Shown piece after piece: positions 1-7,356 of a stretch of 21,764 bases of DNA (the first letter of the stretch is position 1; the number at the start of each line of letters is the position of its first letter). The notes beneath the pieces were generated by a model. The model was not told where the DNA came from, did not search any database, and saw only the letters and a program-made list of their open reading frames with translations. The stretch is from positions 1 through 21,764 of the forward strand of contig JAGBTW010000070.1 of the NCBI GenBank assembly GCA_017631135.1, written 5' to 3'. This DNA comes from Alistipes sp. GTDB lineage: Bacteria; Bacteroidota; Bacteroidia; Bacteroidales; Rikenellaceae. The translations under genes were made by a program, and so were the position numbers.

Positions 1-750
1 ACCACCATCAACCAACAACAGACGACCCGACTCCAACACACCATCGTGGTTATGGTTGTGCAAAATCTCGCCATGCTGTGTCACGATTGTGGGGAACGAC
101 ACACCCTGACCATACGACTTTGCAATGCCCTCAACACGACCAGCAATCTCGCGCTCCACAACACCAGGGCGACACATCTTCATTGCTGTCATGTGCATCT
201 GGTAGCCAATCTTGAATGCACGCTCCAAAGCCTCAATCTCCTCTGCTGACTTCTTCTCGCGCATCTCTGCCACAGCAAACATCAAGTCGAGAGACTTGCG
301 CTCGTGGAGCATGCCGAGGCGAATGCCGAGCCAGTCGGCAACCTCAATCTTGAGCTCTGCACGATAGGGAGGCAAGTAGTGCACAGGGCGGTTCTGCTCA
401 ATCGCCTTGCGCAACACGTCGCGAATGTCGTTGCGTGCGAAGGTCTTCTCTACGCCGACCTCTGCACCCTGCTCACGAATTGTGGGCATAGGACCTGTCC
501 AGATGATATCCTCAACGGTGAAGTCGTCACCAAATAGCATCGCCTCGCCCGACTCTGCATCGATAAGACCGATGAGCGAGGGCACATCAAGACCGAAGTA
601 GTAGCGGAACGTCGAGTCCTGACGGTAGTAGTATGTGTTATTAGGATAGTTGTTAGGCACCTCGGGGTTTGCGGGAAGCAAGATAAGTCCCTTGCCTACG
701 CGGCGCGCCAACTCGGCACGACGGCCAATATAAGTCTCTTTGCTAAACAT
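1..750 (-). CDS. Xaa-Pro aminopeptidase, M24B family (3' end missing)
   Basis: This is the N-terminal 250 residues of a proline-specific metallo-aminopeptidase, which removes the N-terminal residue from peptides with proline in position 2 and normally acts in the cytoplasm. I translated it from the ATG at 748-750; the frame stays open to the window edge. Residues 1 to about 130 match the aminopeptidase P N-terminal domain (starts MFSKETYIGRR, then YYYRQDSTFRYYFGLD and the acidic FGDDFTVED). Residues from about 165 begin the pita-bread M24 domain. The ILH at 229-231 matches the substrate-side histidine of PepP, and Asp248 in LLLVDGG matches its first metal-ligand aspartate. The remaining metal ligands lie outside the window. 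The leader is A-rich without a Shine-Dalgarno site. It is the last visible gene of a same-strand run after the DUF1016 gene (36 nt gap). Family assignment is firm; the exact substrate is not. Confidence 0.9.
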   Translation of the reverse strand, partial: MFSKETYIGRRAELARRVGKGLILLPANPEVPNNYPNNTYYYRQDSTFRYYFGLDVPSLIGLIDAESGEAMLFGDDFTVEDIIWTGPMPTIREQGAEVGVEKTFARNDIRDVLRKAIEQNRPVHYLPPYRAELKIEVADWLGIRLGMLHERKSLDLMFAVAEMREKKSAEEIEALERAFKIGYQMHMTAMKMCRPGVVEREIAGRVEGIAKSYGQGVSFPTIVTQHGEILHNHNHDGVLESGRLLLVDGG

Positions 751-786
751 AGTTTTATAGTTTTAGGTATTTTATTAATTACTCTT

Positions 787-1854
787 TTATTCCAATTTAT
801 TATCTTCTTGTTGCAGTCTGAACACCTCTTTCTGCATCTCAATCTCCTCCTTCAGTTGATCAACAGATGGAAGATATGTTAAATAACGCGCTTGAAACAG
901 CCGCTCATTATCATGTAGCACAGAGTACCTCGCCATATCCTCGCTTGTCTCCGAGCAAAGGATGAGTCCAATGGTTGGGTTATCACCCTCTGTACGCTTC
1001 AGATCATCATACATCCTAACATACATATCCATCTGACCGACATCTTGGTGTGTTATTCTCGAGGTCTTTAGGTCAATCAGCAGAAAACACTTTAATATAT
1101 AGTTGTAGAAAACCAAATCGATGAAATAGTCACCCATATCGGTTTTTATATGTTGCTGTCGCGCAACAAAAGCATAACCTTTACCAAGCTCCATCACAAA
1201 CTTTTGGATGTGCGTAATAATAGATGTTTCGAGTTTTGTCTCCGACAGATCCGTATTTTGAGCCAAGCCCAAGAACTCTGCAACGATTGGGTTCTTTATA
1301 AACTCGAGTCTATCGCATTGATACGACTCTGTAAGATTATTCATTTCATCCTTCACAATTGCCCTATTCTGCGACTGTAATAATCTATAATAGTATTGCG
1401 AGGCGATATTTCTATCAAGTGTTCGTGCACTCCACACCTCTTTAACTGCCTCGTTCAAATACCAATCACGCGCACTCTTATCCGCAATCCTCAACAGATT
1501 GCGATAGTGTGTCCACGACAATATTTGCGATTTTCCACTCACCGCGTGGAAAATATCTGGAAACAGTTTATAGAACTGCACAAACTGATACAAATTACTC
1601 TTTGTGAAGCCCTTGCCATATTGCCGTGTAAGATAATCTGAAAGTCTACGAATAACCTCCTTGCCATACTCTGCTCTATCAGTGCTCTGTAGCTCCTCAT
1701 CGGCAATACGCTTTCCCAACAGCCAATTACGCCGTACCATAGCGACATTTATCGCTTGGTATGCATACTTGCGCGTCTGCTCAATGATGGATTGCACATC
1801 GGCAAAAATATCACTCGTATTCTCAATTGTTACTATCTTACTATCCTGTTCCAT
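787..1854 (-). CDS. DUF1016/YhcG-type PD-(D/E)XK nuclease domain protein
   Basis: This 355-residue protein has the full two-part DUF1016 layout. An N-terminal helical domain (about residues 15-165) carries typical signatures such as RRNWLLGKRI, YGKEVIRRLSDYL, YGKGFTKSNLYQF and LSWTHYRNLL. A C-terminal nuclease-like domain (about 180-345) carries the PD-(D/E)XK core: an aspartate in YFIDLVFYN, the D-x-K of LIDLKTS, and a downstream glutamine in VGQMDMYV. Members are found near restriction-modification and other accessory loci; their substrate is not settled and I infer none. The gene is clearly AT-richer than both neighbours (several lines near 33-40% GC by eye). The gap upstream of it holds an unusual inverted repeat array (1869-1935). 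It lies in tandem between the U32 gene and the aminopeptidase gene, which are otherwise housekeeping. Acquisition by transfer is an inference. All expected core residues appear present, so it is probably intact. Confidence 0.92.
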   Translation of the reverse strand: MEQDSKIVTIENTSDIFADVQSIIEQTRKYAYQAINVAMVRRNWLLGKRIADEELQSTDRAEYGKEVIRRLSDYLTRQYGKGFTKSNLYQFVQFYKLFPDIFHAVSGKSQILSWTHYRNLLRIADKSARDWYLNEAVKEVWSARTLDRNIASQYYYRLLQSQNRAIVKDEMNNLTESYQCDRLEFIKNPIVAEFLGLAQNTDLSETKLETSIITHIQKFVMELGKGYAFVARQQHIKTDMGDYFIDLVFYNYILKCFLLIDLKTSRITHQDVGQMDMYVRMYDDLKRTEGDNPTIGLILCSETSEDMARYSVLHDNERLFQARYLTYLPSVDQLKEEIEMQKEVFRLQQEDNKLE

Positions 1855-1868
1855 ACTTTACACAAGGA

Positions 1869-1935
1869 GTTTAAGAATTTTAATGGGTTTAGGGACATTA
1901 CACTAAACTCTCTACAATCCCTAAATTCCCTAAAC
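1869..1935. repeat. Inverted arrays of degenerate 9-mers between the U32 and DUF1016 genes
   Basis: The plus strand reads GTTTAAGAA (1869-1877), TTTTAATGG (1878-1886), GTTTAGGGA (1887-1895), then a 4-nt spacer (1896-1899). The minus strand reads GTTTAGGGA (1935-1927), ATTTAGGGA (1926-1918), TTGTAGAGA (1917-1909), GTTTAGTGT (1908-1900). Units are contiguous, share the consensus RTTTAGGGA, and the two arrays face each other, so the whole can fold as a long imperfect hairpin in 9-nt register. It begins two bases beyond the U32 stop codon and ends about 14 nt before the DUF1016 ATG. It could act as a terminator or attenuator, or be a mobile repeat; neither is shown. Confidence 0.7.
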
Positions 1936-1936
1936 T

Positions 1937-3178
1937 CTATCTCTCTACCTCTTTGTAGACCTTATCACCTCGGCGAACCTCCTCAACAGTCTTCAAAGAG
2001 ATAAAGTCACCCTGCTTTGCGTTTGTTGTGGGTTGCTCGTTGAGCATTATGCCCTCGACCTTCTGCTCCACGACACCGGTCTTCTCACCCATAAACAAGA
2101 GAGCATCGCCCTCTGCTACCTCACAAGCCTCAACCAACACCTCTGCCACACCAATGCGCTTGAAGTAGTTAGTTACCTTACCCATATACACTTTCTTCAA
2201 AGTTGCCGACGAGCCATAGCGCTCGCTGTGCTCGACCATGGTCTTGGCTGCATAGTAACCACCCCAGAAGTCGCGGTTAAAGACGGTGCGGAGCTTCTCC
2301 TTGATGGGCGCAACGCTCTCGGGCGCATACTCGCCAGCCTCCATAAGTTTGAGAGCCTCGTCGTAGCTCTCAACAACGCGCTTAACATACTCGCCACCGC
2401 GCGCACGACCCTCAATCTTCAATACGCGCACACCCGCCTCGATGAACGTGTCAAGGAAGTCCACCGTACACAAGTCCTTGGGCGAGAGCACATACTGACC
2501 ATCGATATCGAGCTGCTGACCGCTATCCTTGTCGGTGATGGTGTACTTACGACGACATATCTGGCGACAAGCACCACGGTTTGCCGAGTTGTGCGACTCA
2601 TGCTCCGAGAGGTAGCACTTGCCCGACATAGACATGCACATGGCGCCATGTGCGAACATCTCAATCTTGACAAGCTCACCCGTAGGACCGCAGATGTGCT
2701 GCTCCTCTATCTGCTTCGAGATATATGCAATCTGCTCCAACGACAACTCGCGTGCCAACACCACTACATCTGCCCACTGCGAGAAGAACTTCACAGCCTC
2801 GATGTTCGAAATGTTGCTCTGGGTTGAGATGTGCACCTCCATGCCCACCTCGCGAGCATAGAGTATTGCAGCGAGGTCGGTGGCGATGATGGCATCTATA
2901 CCCTCGGCCTTTGCTTTGTCGATGATGCGACGCATAACCTCCATCTCGGTGTCGTAGATTACGATATTCACCGTGAGGTAGGTCTTGACACCCGCAGCGT
3001 GTGCCGTGCGTACAATCTCTGCAAGGTCGTCAAGCGTAAAGTTCACACTCGATGCAGCACGCATATTGAGCTGCTCAACACCGAAATAGACCGAGTCGGC
3101 ACCCGCATTTATCGCCGCATTAAGTGACTCATACGACCCCACAGGGGCCATAATCTCTATATCTTTTCTTCTAATCAT
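1937..3178 (-). CDS. U32-family protein (TrhP/RlhA-like RNA hydroxylation factor)
   Basis: This 413-residue protein opens with IEIMAPVGSYESLNAAINAGADSVYFGV, the standard start of the U32 TIM-barrel. Family members are labelled peptidase or collagenase, but the characterised bacterial ones (TrhP, RlhA, UbiU/UbiV) are Fe-S proteins that support hydroxylation of tRNA U34, 23S rRNA or ubiquinone precursors. Four cysteines in the right arrangement are visible: C181, C188, C204 and C208 (GAMCM, GKCYL, ACRQICRR), consistent with a 4Fe-4S site. No classical protease catalytic set is apparent. A smaller beta-rich C-terminal part (about 325-413) resembles the extra domain of TrhP-type members. The ATG at 3178 lies 7 nt after the stop of the prenyl synthase gene, so the two are probably cotranscribed. 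TrhP is the most likely subgroup given this length, but RlhA-like activity is not excluded. Confidence 0.88.
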   Translation of the reverse strand: MIRRKDIEIMAPVGSYESLNAAINAGADSVYFGVEQLNMRAASSVNFTLDDLAEIVRTAHAAGVKTYLTVNIVIYDTEMEVMRRIIDKAKAEGIDAIIATDLAAILYAREVGMEVHISTQSNISNIEAVKFFSQWADVVVLARELSLEQIAYISKQIEEQHICGPTGELVKIEMFAHGAMCMSMSGKCYLSEHESHNSANRGACRQICRRKYTITDKDSGQQLDIDGQYVLSPKDLCTVDFLDTFIEAGVRVLKIEGRARGGEYVKRVVESYDEALKLMEAGEYAPESVAPIKEKLRTVFNRDFWGGYYAAKTMVEHSERYGSSATLKKVYMGKVTNYFKRIGVAEVLVEACEVAEGDALLFMGEKTGVVEQKVEGIMLNEQPTTNAKQGDFISLKTVEEVRRGDKVYKEVER

Positions 3179-3185
3179 AATCGTT

Positions 3186-4160
3186 TTACTTCTTTCTTCC
3201 CATCAAGTTACGCGCAAATTCCTGTAGACGCACTGTGCGCTCGCCAGCGATAGAGAGTGTGTTCAACACCGCAAGGGCACGCTCGAAGCGCAGCTCTATC
3301 TGCTGCTCGGCAGCGCGCTTAACATCCAACTTCTCGTAGAGAGCCTTGATTGTTGCAATCTTCTCCGCATCGCTCAACGCCTCGTTCTTGTGCGTCGTGC
3401 GCAACACCTCACGCTCGACCTCCGATGCGCGATTCATAGCCTGCACCATGAGGTAGGTCTGCTTACCCTCGAGGATGTCGCCACCAATCTTCTTGCCTAA
3501 CGCCTCGTCGCCAAAGCTATCGAGGACATCATCCTGAAGCTGGAAGGCAAGACCGAGCTCCGTAGCAAAGCGGTATAGCTTCTTAATGTCGTCGTCCGAA
3601 GCACCTGCAAGCGTAGCACCAATCATTGCCGAGCCCGAAAGTAGTGCCGAGGTCTTACGCTCAATCATCTGAATGTAGTCCTCAACGGTCACAACGGTCA
3701 TGCTCTCGAAGTCCATGTCGTACTGCTGACCCTCGCACACCTCAAGTGCCATGTCGTTGAAGATGTGCAACACGCGAGGCAGACGCTCGGCATCGAGCGC
3801 CGTAAGCATCTTGTAGGCAGTGATAAGCATCGCATCGCCCGAAAGGATGGCTACATTCTCACCCCACTTTGCAAATACCGAGGGCTTGCCACGACGCACA
3901 TCGGCGTTGTCCATGATGTCATCGTGAAGGAGTGTAAAGTTGTGAAACACCTCCACAGCCAATGCTGCGGGCATAGCCTTATCTATGTTACCGCCAAAGG
4001 CCTCGTTTGCAATGAGCAACAGCACGGGGCGCAGGCGCTTACCACCACCCGCCATGGAGTATATAATTGGAGCATACAACAACTCTGGCTCCTCGGGAGT
4101 CTGCATCTGGCTCAATGCCGCCTCGAATTGCCCTAAAATCTCATCATTGGTGCGCATCAT
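3186..4160 (-). CDS. Short-chain polyprenyl diphosphate synthase (FPP/GGPP synthase-like)
   Basis: This all-helical trans-prenyltransferase of 324 residues condenses isopentenyl diphosphate with allylic diphosphates to supply precursors for undecaprenyl phosphate, menaquinone and other isoprenoids. Visible motifs are GGGKRLRP (38-45), the first aspartate-rich motif DDIMD (80-84, followed by NADVRRGK), and the second motif FQLQDDVLD with D210, D211 and D214. Phe75, five residues before the first motif, is a bulky residue of the kind that limits product length, and the motif lacks the two-residue insertion seen in E. coli IspA. I therefore infer a C15 or C20 product rather than a long-chain one. 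The start is ATGATG at 4160; starting at the second Met is equally possible. It is the first gene of the minus-strand run and is divergent from the ROK kinase gene. The family call is near certain; product length is an inference. Confidence 0.92.
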   Translation of the reverse strand: MMRTNDEILGQFEAALSQMQTPEEPELLYAPIIYSMAGGGKRLRPVLLLIANEAFGGNIDKAMPAALAVEVFHNFTLLHDDIMDNADVRRGKPSVFAKWGENVAILSGDAMLITAYKMLTALDAERLPRVLHIFNDMALEVCEGQQYDMDFESMTVVTVEDYIQMIERKTSALLSGSAMIGATLAGASDDDIKKLYRFATELGLAFQLQDDVLDSFGDEALGKKIGGDILEGKQTYLMVQAMNRASEVEREVLRTTHKNEALSDAEKIATIKALYEKLDVKRAAEQQIELRFERALAVLNTLSIAGERTVRLQEFARNLMGRKK

Positions 4161-4242
4161 ATCTTCACTTAATTAAGATGTGTTCTATTATTATATAGTC
4201 CGTAGACACCTTGTTACAGTGCTACATTTTATTATTATGCGT

Positions 4243-4273
4243 CAAAAATAGTAAAATTTTTGCATAAATTAAA
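4243..4273 (-). promoter_or_regulatory. Possible promoter of the prenyl synthase gene
   Basis: Read on the minus strand, TATTTTTG (4250-4243) fits the Bacteroidota -7 consensus TAnnTTTG. About 19-21 nt further upstream the sequence is only TTTT/TTTA instead of TTTG. It would give a leader of roughly 75 nt. The -33 area lies inside the spacer of the opposing ROK promoter, so the two promoters would overlap. Confidence 0.4.
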
Positions 4274-4291
4274 ATAAATTTGGTAACTTTG
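4259..4291 (+). promoter_or_regulatory. Bacteroidota-type promoter of the ROK kinase gene
   Basis: TTTG (4259-4262) and TAACTTTG (4284-4291) are separated by 21 nt. This matches the consensus TTTG, 19-21 nt, TAnnTTTG used by the primary sigma factor of Bacteroidota. Transcription would begin near 4297-4300, giving a leader of about 20-25 nt. The leader is A-rich and has only a weak AAGG just before the ATG. Confidence 0.75.
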
Positions 4292-4321
4292 ACCAATAAA
4301 ATTTTCTAACACACAATAAGG

Positions 4322-5353
4322 ATGACAAAAAAATATGCAATGGGCATTGATATTGGTGGCACCAATACTGCCTTTGGTCTTGTGGATGAGGATGGCAATG
4401 TATTTGCCGAGGGTAAGATTTCGACCGACAAATACAAATACTACGACGACTACAAACCATATATCGAGGCTCTCGCAGCGGCAATGAAGGAGCTTATCGC
4501 TTCACAGCCCCAGTGCGACCTTATCGGCATCGGCGTGGGTGCACCCAACGCAAATATCCACTCTGGACGCATCGAGACTCCCGCCAACCTCTGGAAGTTC
4601 GAGGACCCCCAGGACCCACGTCCCGACTCAATTCGCATCTTCAACTTTGTTGACGACCTCGGTCGCTTGATGAATGGCGCTAAAGTTATGATTACCAACG
4701 ATGCTAACGCTGCAGCTATTGGCGAGATGGTATTCGGCAACGCGCGCGGCATGAAGGACTTTGCAATGATTACACTTGGCACAGGTCTCGGCTCGGGCAT
4801 CGTTTGCAATGGCGAGATGGTATATGGTCACGACGGCTTCGCTGGTGAGTATGGCCACATCGCTGTTGACTCACGCGAGACTGGTCGTCAGTGTGGTTGC
4901 GGTCGCAGAGGCTGTCTCGAGGCATACGTTTCGGCTACAGGCATCAAGCGCACAGCCTTCGACCTCATGGCATCTATGACATGCGAGAGCGAGTTGCGCT
5001 CTATACCTTACGAGAAGTTCGAGGCAAAGATGCTCTCTGACGCTGCAGCAAAGAATGACCCCATCGCCCTCGAGGCATTCGAGCGCACAGGCAAGGTACT
5101 CGGCTTGGCACTCGCCGACCTCACCGCCGTAACATCACCCGAGGCAATCATCCTCTTTGGTGGTTTGGCAAATGCTGGCGACTACATCATGCGCCCAACA
5201 TACAAGCATATGGAGGAGAACCAGCTTGGTGTTTTCAAGGGTAAGGTTAAGCTTATGATGAGCGGCATCCAGGATAAGAATGTAGCTATTTTGGGCGGCG
5301 CAGCACTTATCTGGAAACAGCACCTTGAGGCTGTTGTTGAGAACTACTCATAA
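4322..5353 (+). CDS. ROK-family sugar kinase (glucokinase-like)
   Basis: This 343-residue protein phosphorylates a hexose with ATP in the cytoplasm. The N-terminal phosphate-binding loop is GIDIGGTNTAFGLV (about 8-21). Asp127 in ITNDANA is the expected catalytic base. The second phosphate motif is LGTGLGSGI (152-160). The ROK signature with its zinc site is clear: EYGH (His179) followed by CGCGRRGCLE (C191, C193, C198). The C-terminal adenosine motif is IILFGGLANAG. Bacteroidota proteins of this type are usually annotated as glucokinase, but ROK members also use fructose, mannose, N-acetylglucosamine or N-acetylmannosamine, and no sugar-uptake gene nearby helps decide. It is a single-gene unit with its own promoter at 4259-4291 and terminator at 5372-5419. 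ROK repressors carry an N-terminal helix-turn-helix, which this protein lacks, so it is an enzyme rather than a regulator. Confidence 0.93.
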   Translation: MTKKYAMGIDIGGTNTAFGLVDEDGNVFAEGKISTDKYKYYDDYKPYIEALAAAMKELIASQPQCDLIGIGVGAPNANIHSGRIETPANLWKFEDPQDPRPDSIRIFNFVDDLGRLMNGAKVMITNDANAAAIGEMVFGNARGMKDFAMITLGTGLGSGIVCNGEMVYGHDGFAGEYGHIAVDSRETGRQCGCGRRGCLEAYVSATGIKRTAFDLMASMTCESELRSIPYEKFEAKMLSDAAAKNDPIALEAFERTGKVLGLALADLTAVTSPEAIILFGGLANAGDYIMRPTYKHMEENQLGVFKGKVKLMMSGIQDKNVAILGGAALIWKQHLEAVVENYS

Positions 5354-5371
5354 TAAGATACATATCTGTAA

Positions 5372-5419
5372 ATAAACATTATGGGGTGACTTTTGTTAAA
5401 GTCACCCCATAATGTTTAT
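5372..5419. terminator. Bidirectional terminator: perfect 22-bp hairpin
   Basis: The arms 5372-5393 and 5398-5419 are exact reverse complements with a 4-nt loop (TGTT). The arms are A/T-rich at the base and GC-rich in the middle (ATGGGGTGAC). It sits between the convergent ROK kinase and acyltransferase genes and would terminate both. The TAA stop of the acyltransferase (5418-5416) is part of the right arm. Confidence 0.88.
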
Positions 5420-6336
5420 ATTGTAGCCGAATTGAAATCCTCTCCACCACAACAAGATAAATATCTTCTTTTTATCTCTGGGTAAAAATCATCCACCGTA
5501 AGCATTATTGCAACCTCTGCCACGTCTCCCAAGTCGCTATTTTCATAGGCATCAAAGGTCTGCATCGAGGGCGATAGGCGCATATACGAAGAGATGATTG
5601 GCGGTATTGCGCACTGCAAATCTCTCATTCGCGACACAAGGATGCGATAGTTCTCCGCAAGCGTCTCACCCACAAATATTTGACGACATCGATAGCGACT
5701 CAAACCCACATCCAACGGAGCATGTGCTCGCACCAATCGTTCGCGCGACGGAAATATATAACGCATAAAGCCCACAAGCAACTCGCGCGCAAGCGTCGAC
5801 AAAGAGGGATAGAGCGTCACACGCCCAAAGAGATAGCGCACATCCGAGGCAACGACCACCCTGCCGAGTCCCTCCCACAGCGCATCGAGAGCATATATCG
5901 TCTCTCTGCCTGAACCACACTGATAGTCAGGCGACACGAACGACCTACCAAGCTCCAACGAGTGCGGCAAGATGTTATTAATAAAGCCTCTTGACAGCTC
6001 GAAATAGCGACTCATCGACAGAGATTGAACACCCCTCGCCCCGCCAACAGCATAGCGATAGCCACCCACAATTTTAGACTTCGCATCATCCCACACTATA
6101 AGCTGACGACACGACCCATCAACATCGGCAAGACTACCCTCGACATCGCCTCGTAGCTCCACACCCACATCCCTATACGACGCCTCGCGCAGACGCCATA
6201 CCTCACGCATAAGACGCGGACAGCGAGCACCATCAAAGGCATAAATAGGGACAGACCAGCGCGTTGCCCGACCGAGACATATTGCTTTAGACAACTCCCT
6301 TATCATAGCCACACTCTCCATATTCACAGTTCTCAT
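5416..6336 (-). CDS. GNAT-fold lipid N-acyltransferase, GlsB/OlsB-like
   Basis: I read 306 residues from the ATG at 6336. The sequence has the pattern of the OlsB/GlsB group, which transfers a 3-hydroxy fatty acid from acyl carrier protein to the amino group of ornithine or glycine at the inner membrane to make aminolipids. The signature parts are the REASYRDVGVE block (about 50-60), the acidic DVDG (71-74), the strand LIVWDDAKSKIVGGYRY (79-95) and LELGRSFVSPDYQ (127-139). Bacteroidota use GlsB with a PlsC-like GlsA for glycine lipids; no glsA is next to it here. A frame extension to a TTG at 6354 exists, but the ATG at 6336 has GGAG (6348-6345) 8 nt upstream, so I prefer it. It is divergent from rsmH and convergent with the ROK gene. 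The acyltransferase group is likely; the acceptor is not known. Confidence 0.75.
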   Translation of the reverse strand: MRTVNMESVAMIRELSKAICLGRATRWSVPIYAFDGARCPRLMREVWRLREASYRDVGVELRGDVEGSLADVDGSCRQLIVWDDAKSKIVGGYRYAVGGARGVQSLSMSRYFELSRGFINNILPHSLELGRSFVSPDYQCGSGRETIYALDALWEGLGRVVVASDVRYLFGRVTLYPSLSTLARELLVGFMRYIFPSRERLVRAHAPLDVGLSRYRCRQIFVGETLAENYRILVSRMRDLQCAIPPIISSYMRLSPSMQTFDAYENSDLGDVAEVAIMLTVDDFYPEIKRRYLSCCGGEDFNSATI

Positions 6337-6344
6337 AATTTTTA

Positions 6345-6348
6345 CTCC
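6345..6348 (-). promoter_or_regulatory. Shine-Dalgarno-like GGAG that decides the acyltransferase start
   Basis: GGAG on the minus strand lies 8 nt before the ATG at 6336. Such sites are scarce among the other genes of this window. This one supports the ATG over the in-frame TTG at 6354, which lies upstream of it. Confidence 0.5.
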
Positions 6349-6370
6349 GTTCAAATTAGGCAGATTAATG

Positions 6371-6406
6371 ATTTTTTACTATCTTCGTGCCGTTATTTTT
6401 TACTAT
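6371..6406 (+). repeat. 12-nt direct repeat in the rsmH leader region
   Basis: ATTTTTTACTAT occurs at 6371-6382 and again at 6395-6406, start to start 24 nt, between the divergent acyltransferase and rsmH genes. A weak -7-like TATCTTCG (6380-6387) overlaps the first copy, but no TTTG lies at the right distance upstream. The repeat could be an operator for the dcw operon or simply an AT-rich duplication. Confidence 0.45.
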
Positions 6407-6423
6407 GTAAAAAGCGATACAAA

Positions 6424-7332
6424 ATGGCAGCCGAAACATACCACATACCAGTCATGCTCGAGGAGTGTATCGAGCACCTCGCAATCAAGCCCGACGGCAT
6501 CTACATCGACCTTACGATGGGTGGCGGAGGACACACCCGCGAGATACTCAAACACCTTGGCCCCAACGGTCACCTCTACTCGCTCGACCAGGACCCCGAC
6601 GCTGCGGCAAACGCACCCGACGACGAGCGCCACACCTTCGTGGCATCCAACTTCCGCTTCGTGCGTGGCGCTATGCGCCTGCGTGGCGTGGAGCATGTCG
6701 ATGGCATCCTTGCCGACCTCGGCGTGTCGTCACACCACTTCGACGCCAAGCACCGCGGCTTCTCGTTCCGTGGCGAGGCGCTCCTGGATATGCGCATGAA
6801 CACCCGTGGTGGTCGCACCGCTGCCGACATTGTGAACACCTACACAAATGATGCCTTAAGTCGCATCTTTGCCGAGTATGGCGAGTTGGACACAACGTGG
6901 AAGATAGCAAACTGCATAGAGCGTGCTCGCGCCATCAAGCCCATAACAACCACTGCGGAACTTGTCGAGGCGGTGAAGCCCTGCACACCACCAAAGGATG
7001 AGGCGAAGTTCCTCACCAAGCTCTTCCAGGCGCTACGCATCGAGCTTAATGGCGAGATTGAGGCGCTCAAGATGGCTCTCGAGCAGAGCCTCAAGCTCCT
7101 TGCTCCCGAGGGTCGCCTGGTGGTCATGTCGTACCACTCGCTCGAGGACCGCATAGTGAAAAACTTCATGCGCAGTGGCAACACCGAGGGTCGCATAGAA
7201 AAAGACTTCTTTGGTCGCGCCACAACACCCCTCAAGGTCATCACGCGCAAGGCGGTCATACCCAACGACGAGGAGATAGCGCTCAACCCACGCTCACGCA
7301 GTGCCAAGTTGCGCGTAGCCGAGAAGATTTAG
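6424..7332 (+). CDS. rsmH: 16S rRNA m4C1402 N4-methyltransferase RsmH (MraW)
   Basis: This 302-residue cytoplasmic enzyme methylates N4 of C1402 in the 16S rRNA decoding centre using S-adenosylmethionine. The start YHIPVMLEECIEHLAIKPDG is typical. The SAM site shows as DLTMGGGGHT (29-38) and LDQDPDA (54-60), and ILADLGVSSHHFD and GFSFRGEALLDMRMN are the RsmH substrate-domain signatures. The late motif VVMSYHSLEDRIVKNFM and the basic C-terminal RSRSAKLRVAEK are also present, so the protein is complete. It is the first gene of the dcw cluster here, followed 24 nt later by the ftsL-like gene. In most bacteria mraZ precedes it; here the neighbour is the divergent acyltransferase instead. The ATG is preceded by an A-rich leader. 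Confidence 0.97.
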   Translation: MAAETYHIPVMLEECIEHLAIKPDGIYIDLTMGGGGHTREILKHLGPNGHLYSLDQDPDAAANAPDDERHTFVASNFRFVRGAMRLRGVEHVDGILADLGVSSHHFDAKHRGFSFRGEALLDMRMNTRGGRTAADIVNTYTNDALSRIFAEYGELDTTWKIANCIERARAIKPITTTAELVEAVKPCTPPKDEAKFLTKLFQALRIELNGEIEALKMALEQSLKLLAPEGRLVVMSYHSLEDRIVKNFMRSGNTEGRIEKDFFGRATTPLKVITRKAVIPNDEEIALNPRSRSAKLRVAEKI

Positions 7333-7356
7333 TCTCCACCCAAAACGACATCTGCC

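Noticed and set aside
2033..2827. 264-codon plus-strand open frame opposite the U32 gene
   Set aside because: It is antisense to a well-supported gene with intact family motifs, and its translation is His/Leu-rich with no domain signature. GC-rich codon use of the real gene explains it.
4161..4190. Palindrome CTTAATTAAG near the prenyl synthase start as an operator
   Set aside because: It is a short AT-rich palindrome of the kind expected by chance in this leader, with no second copy.
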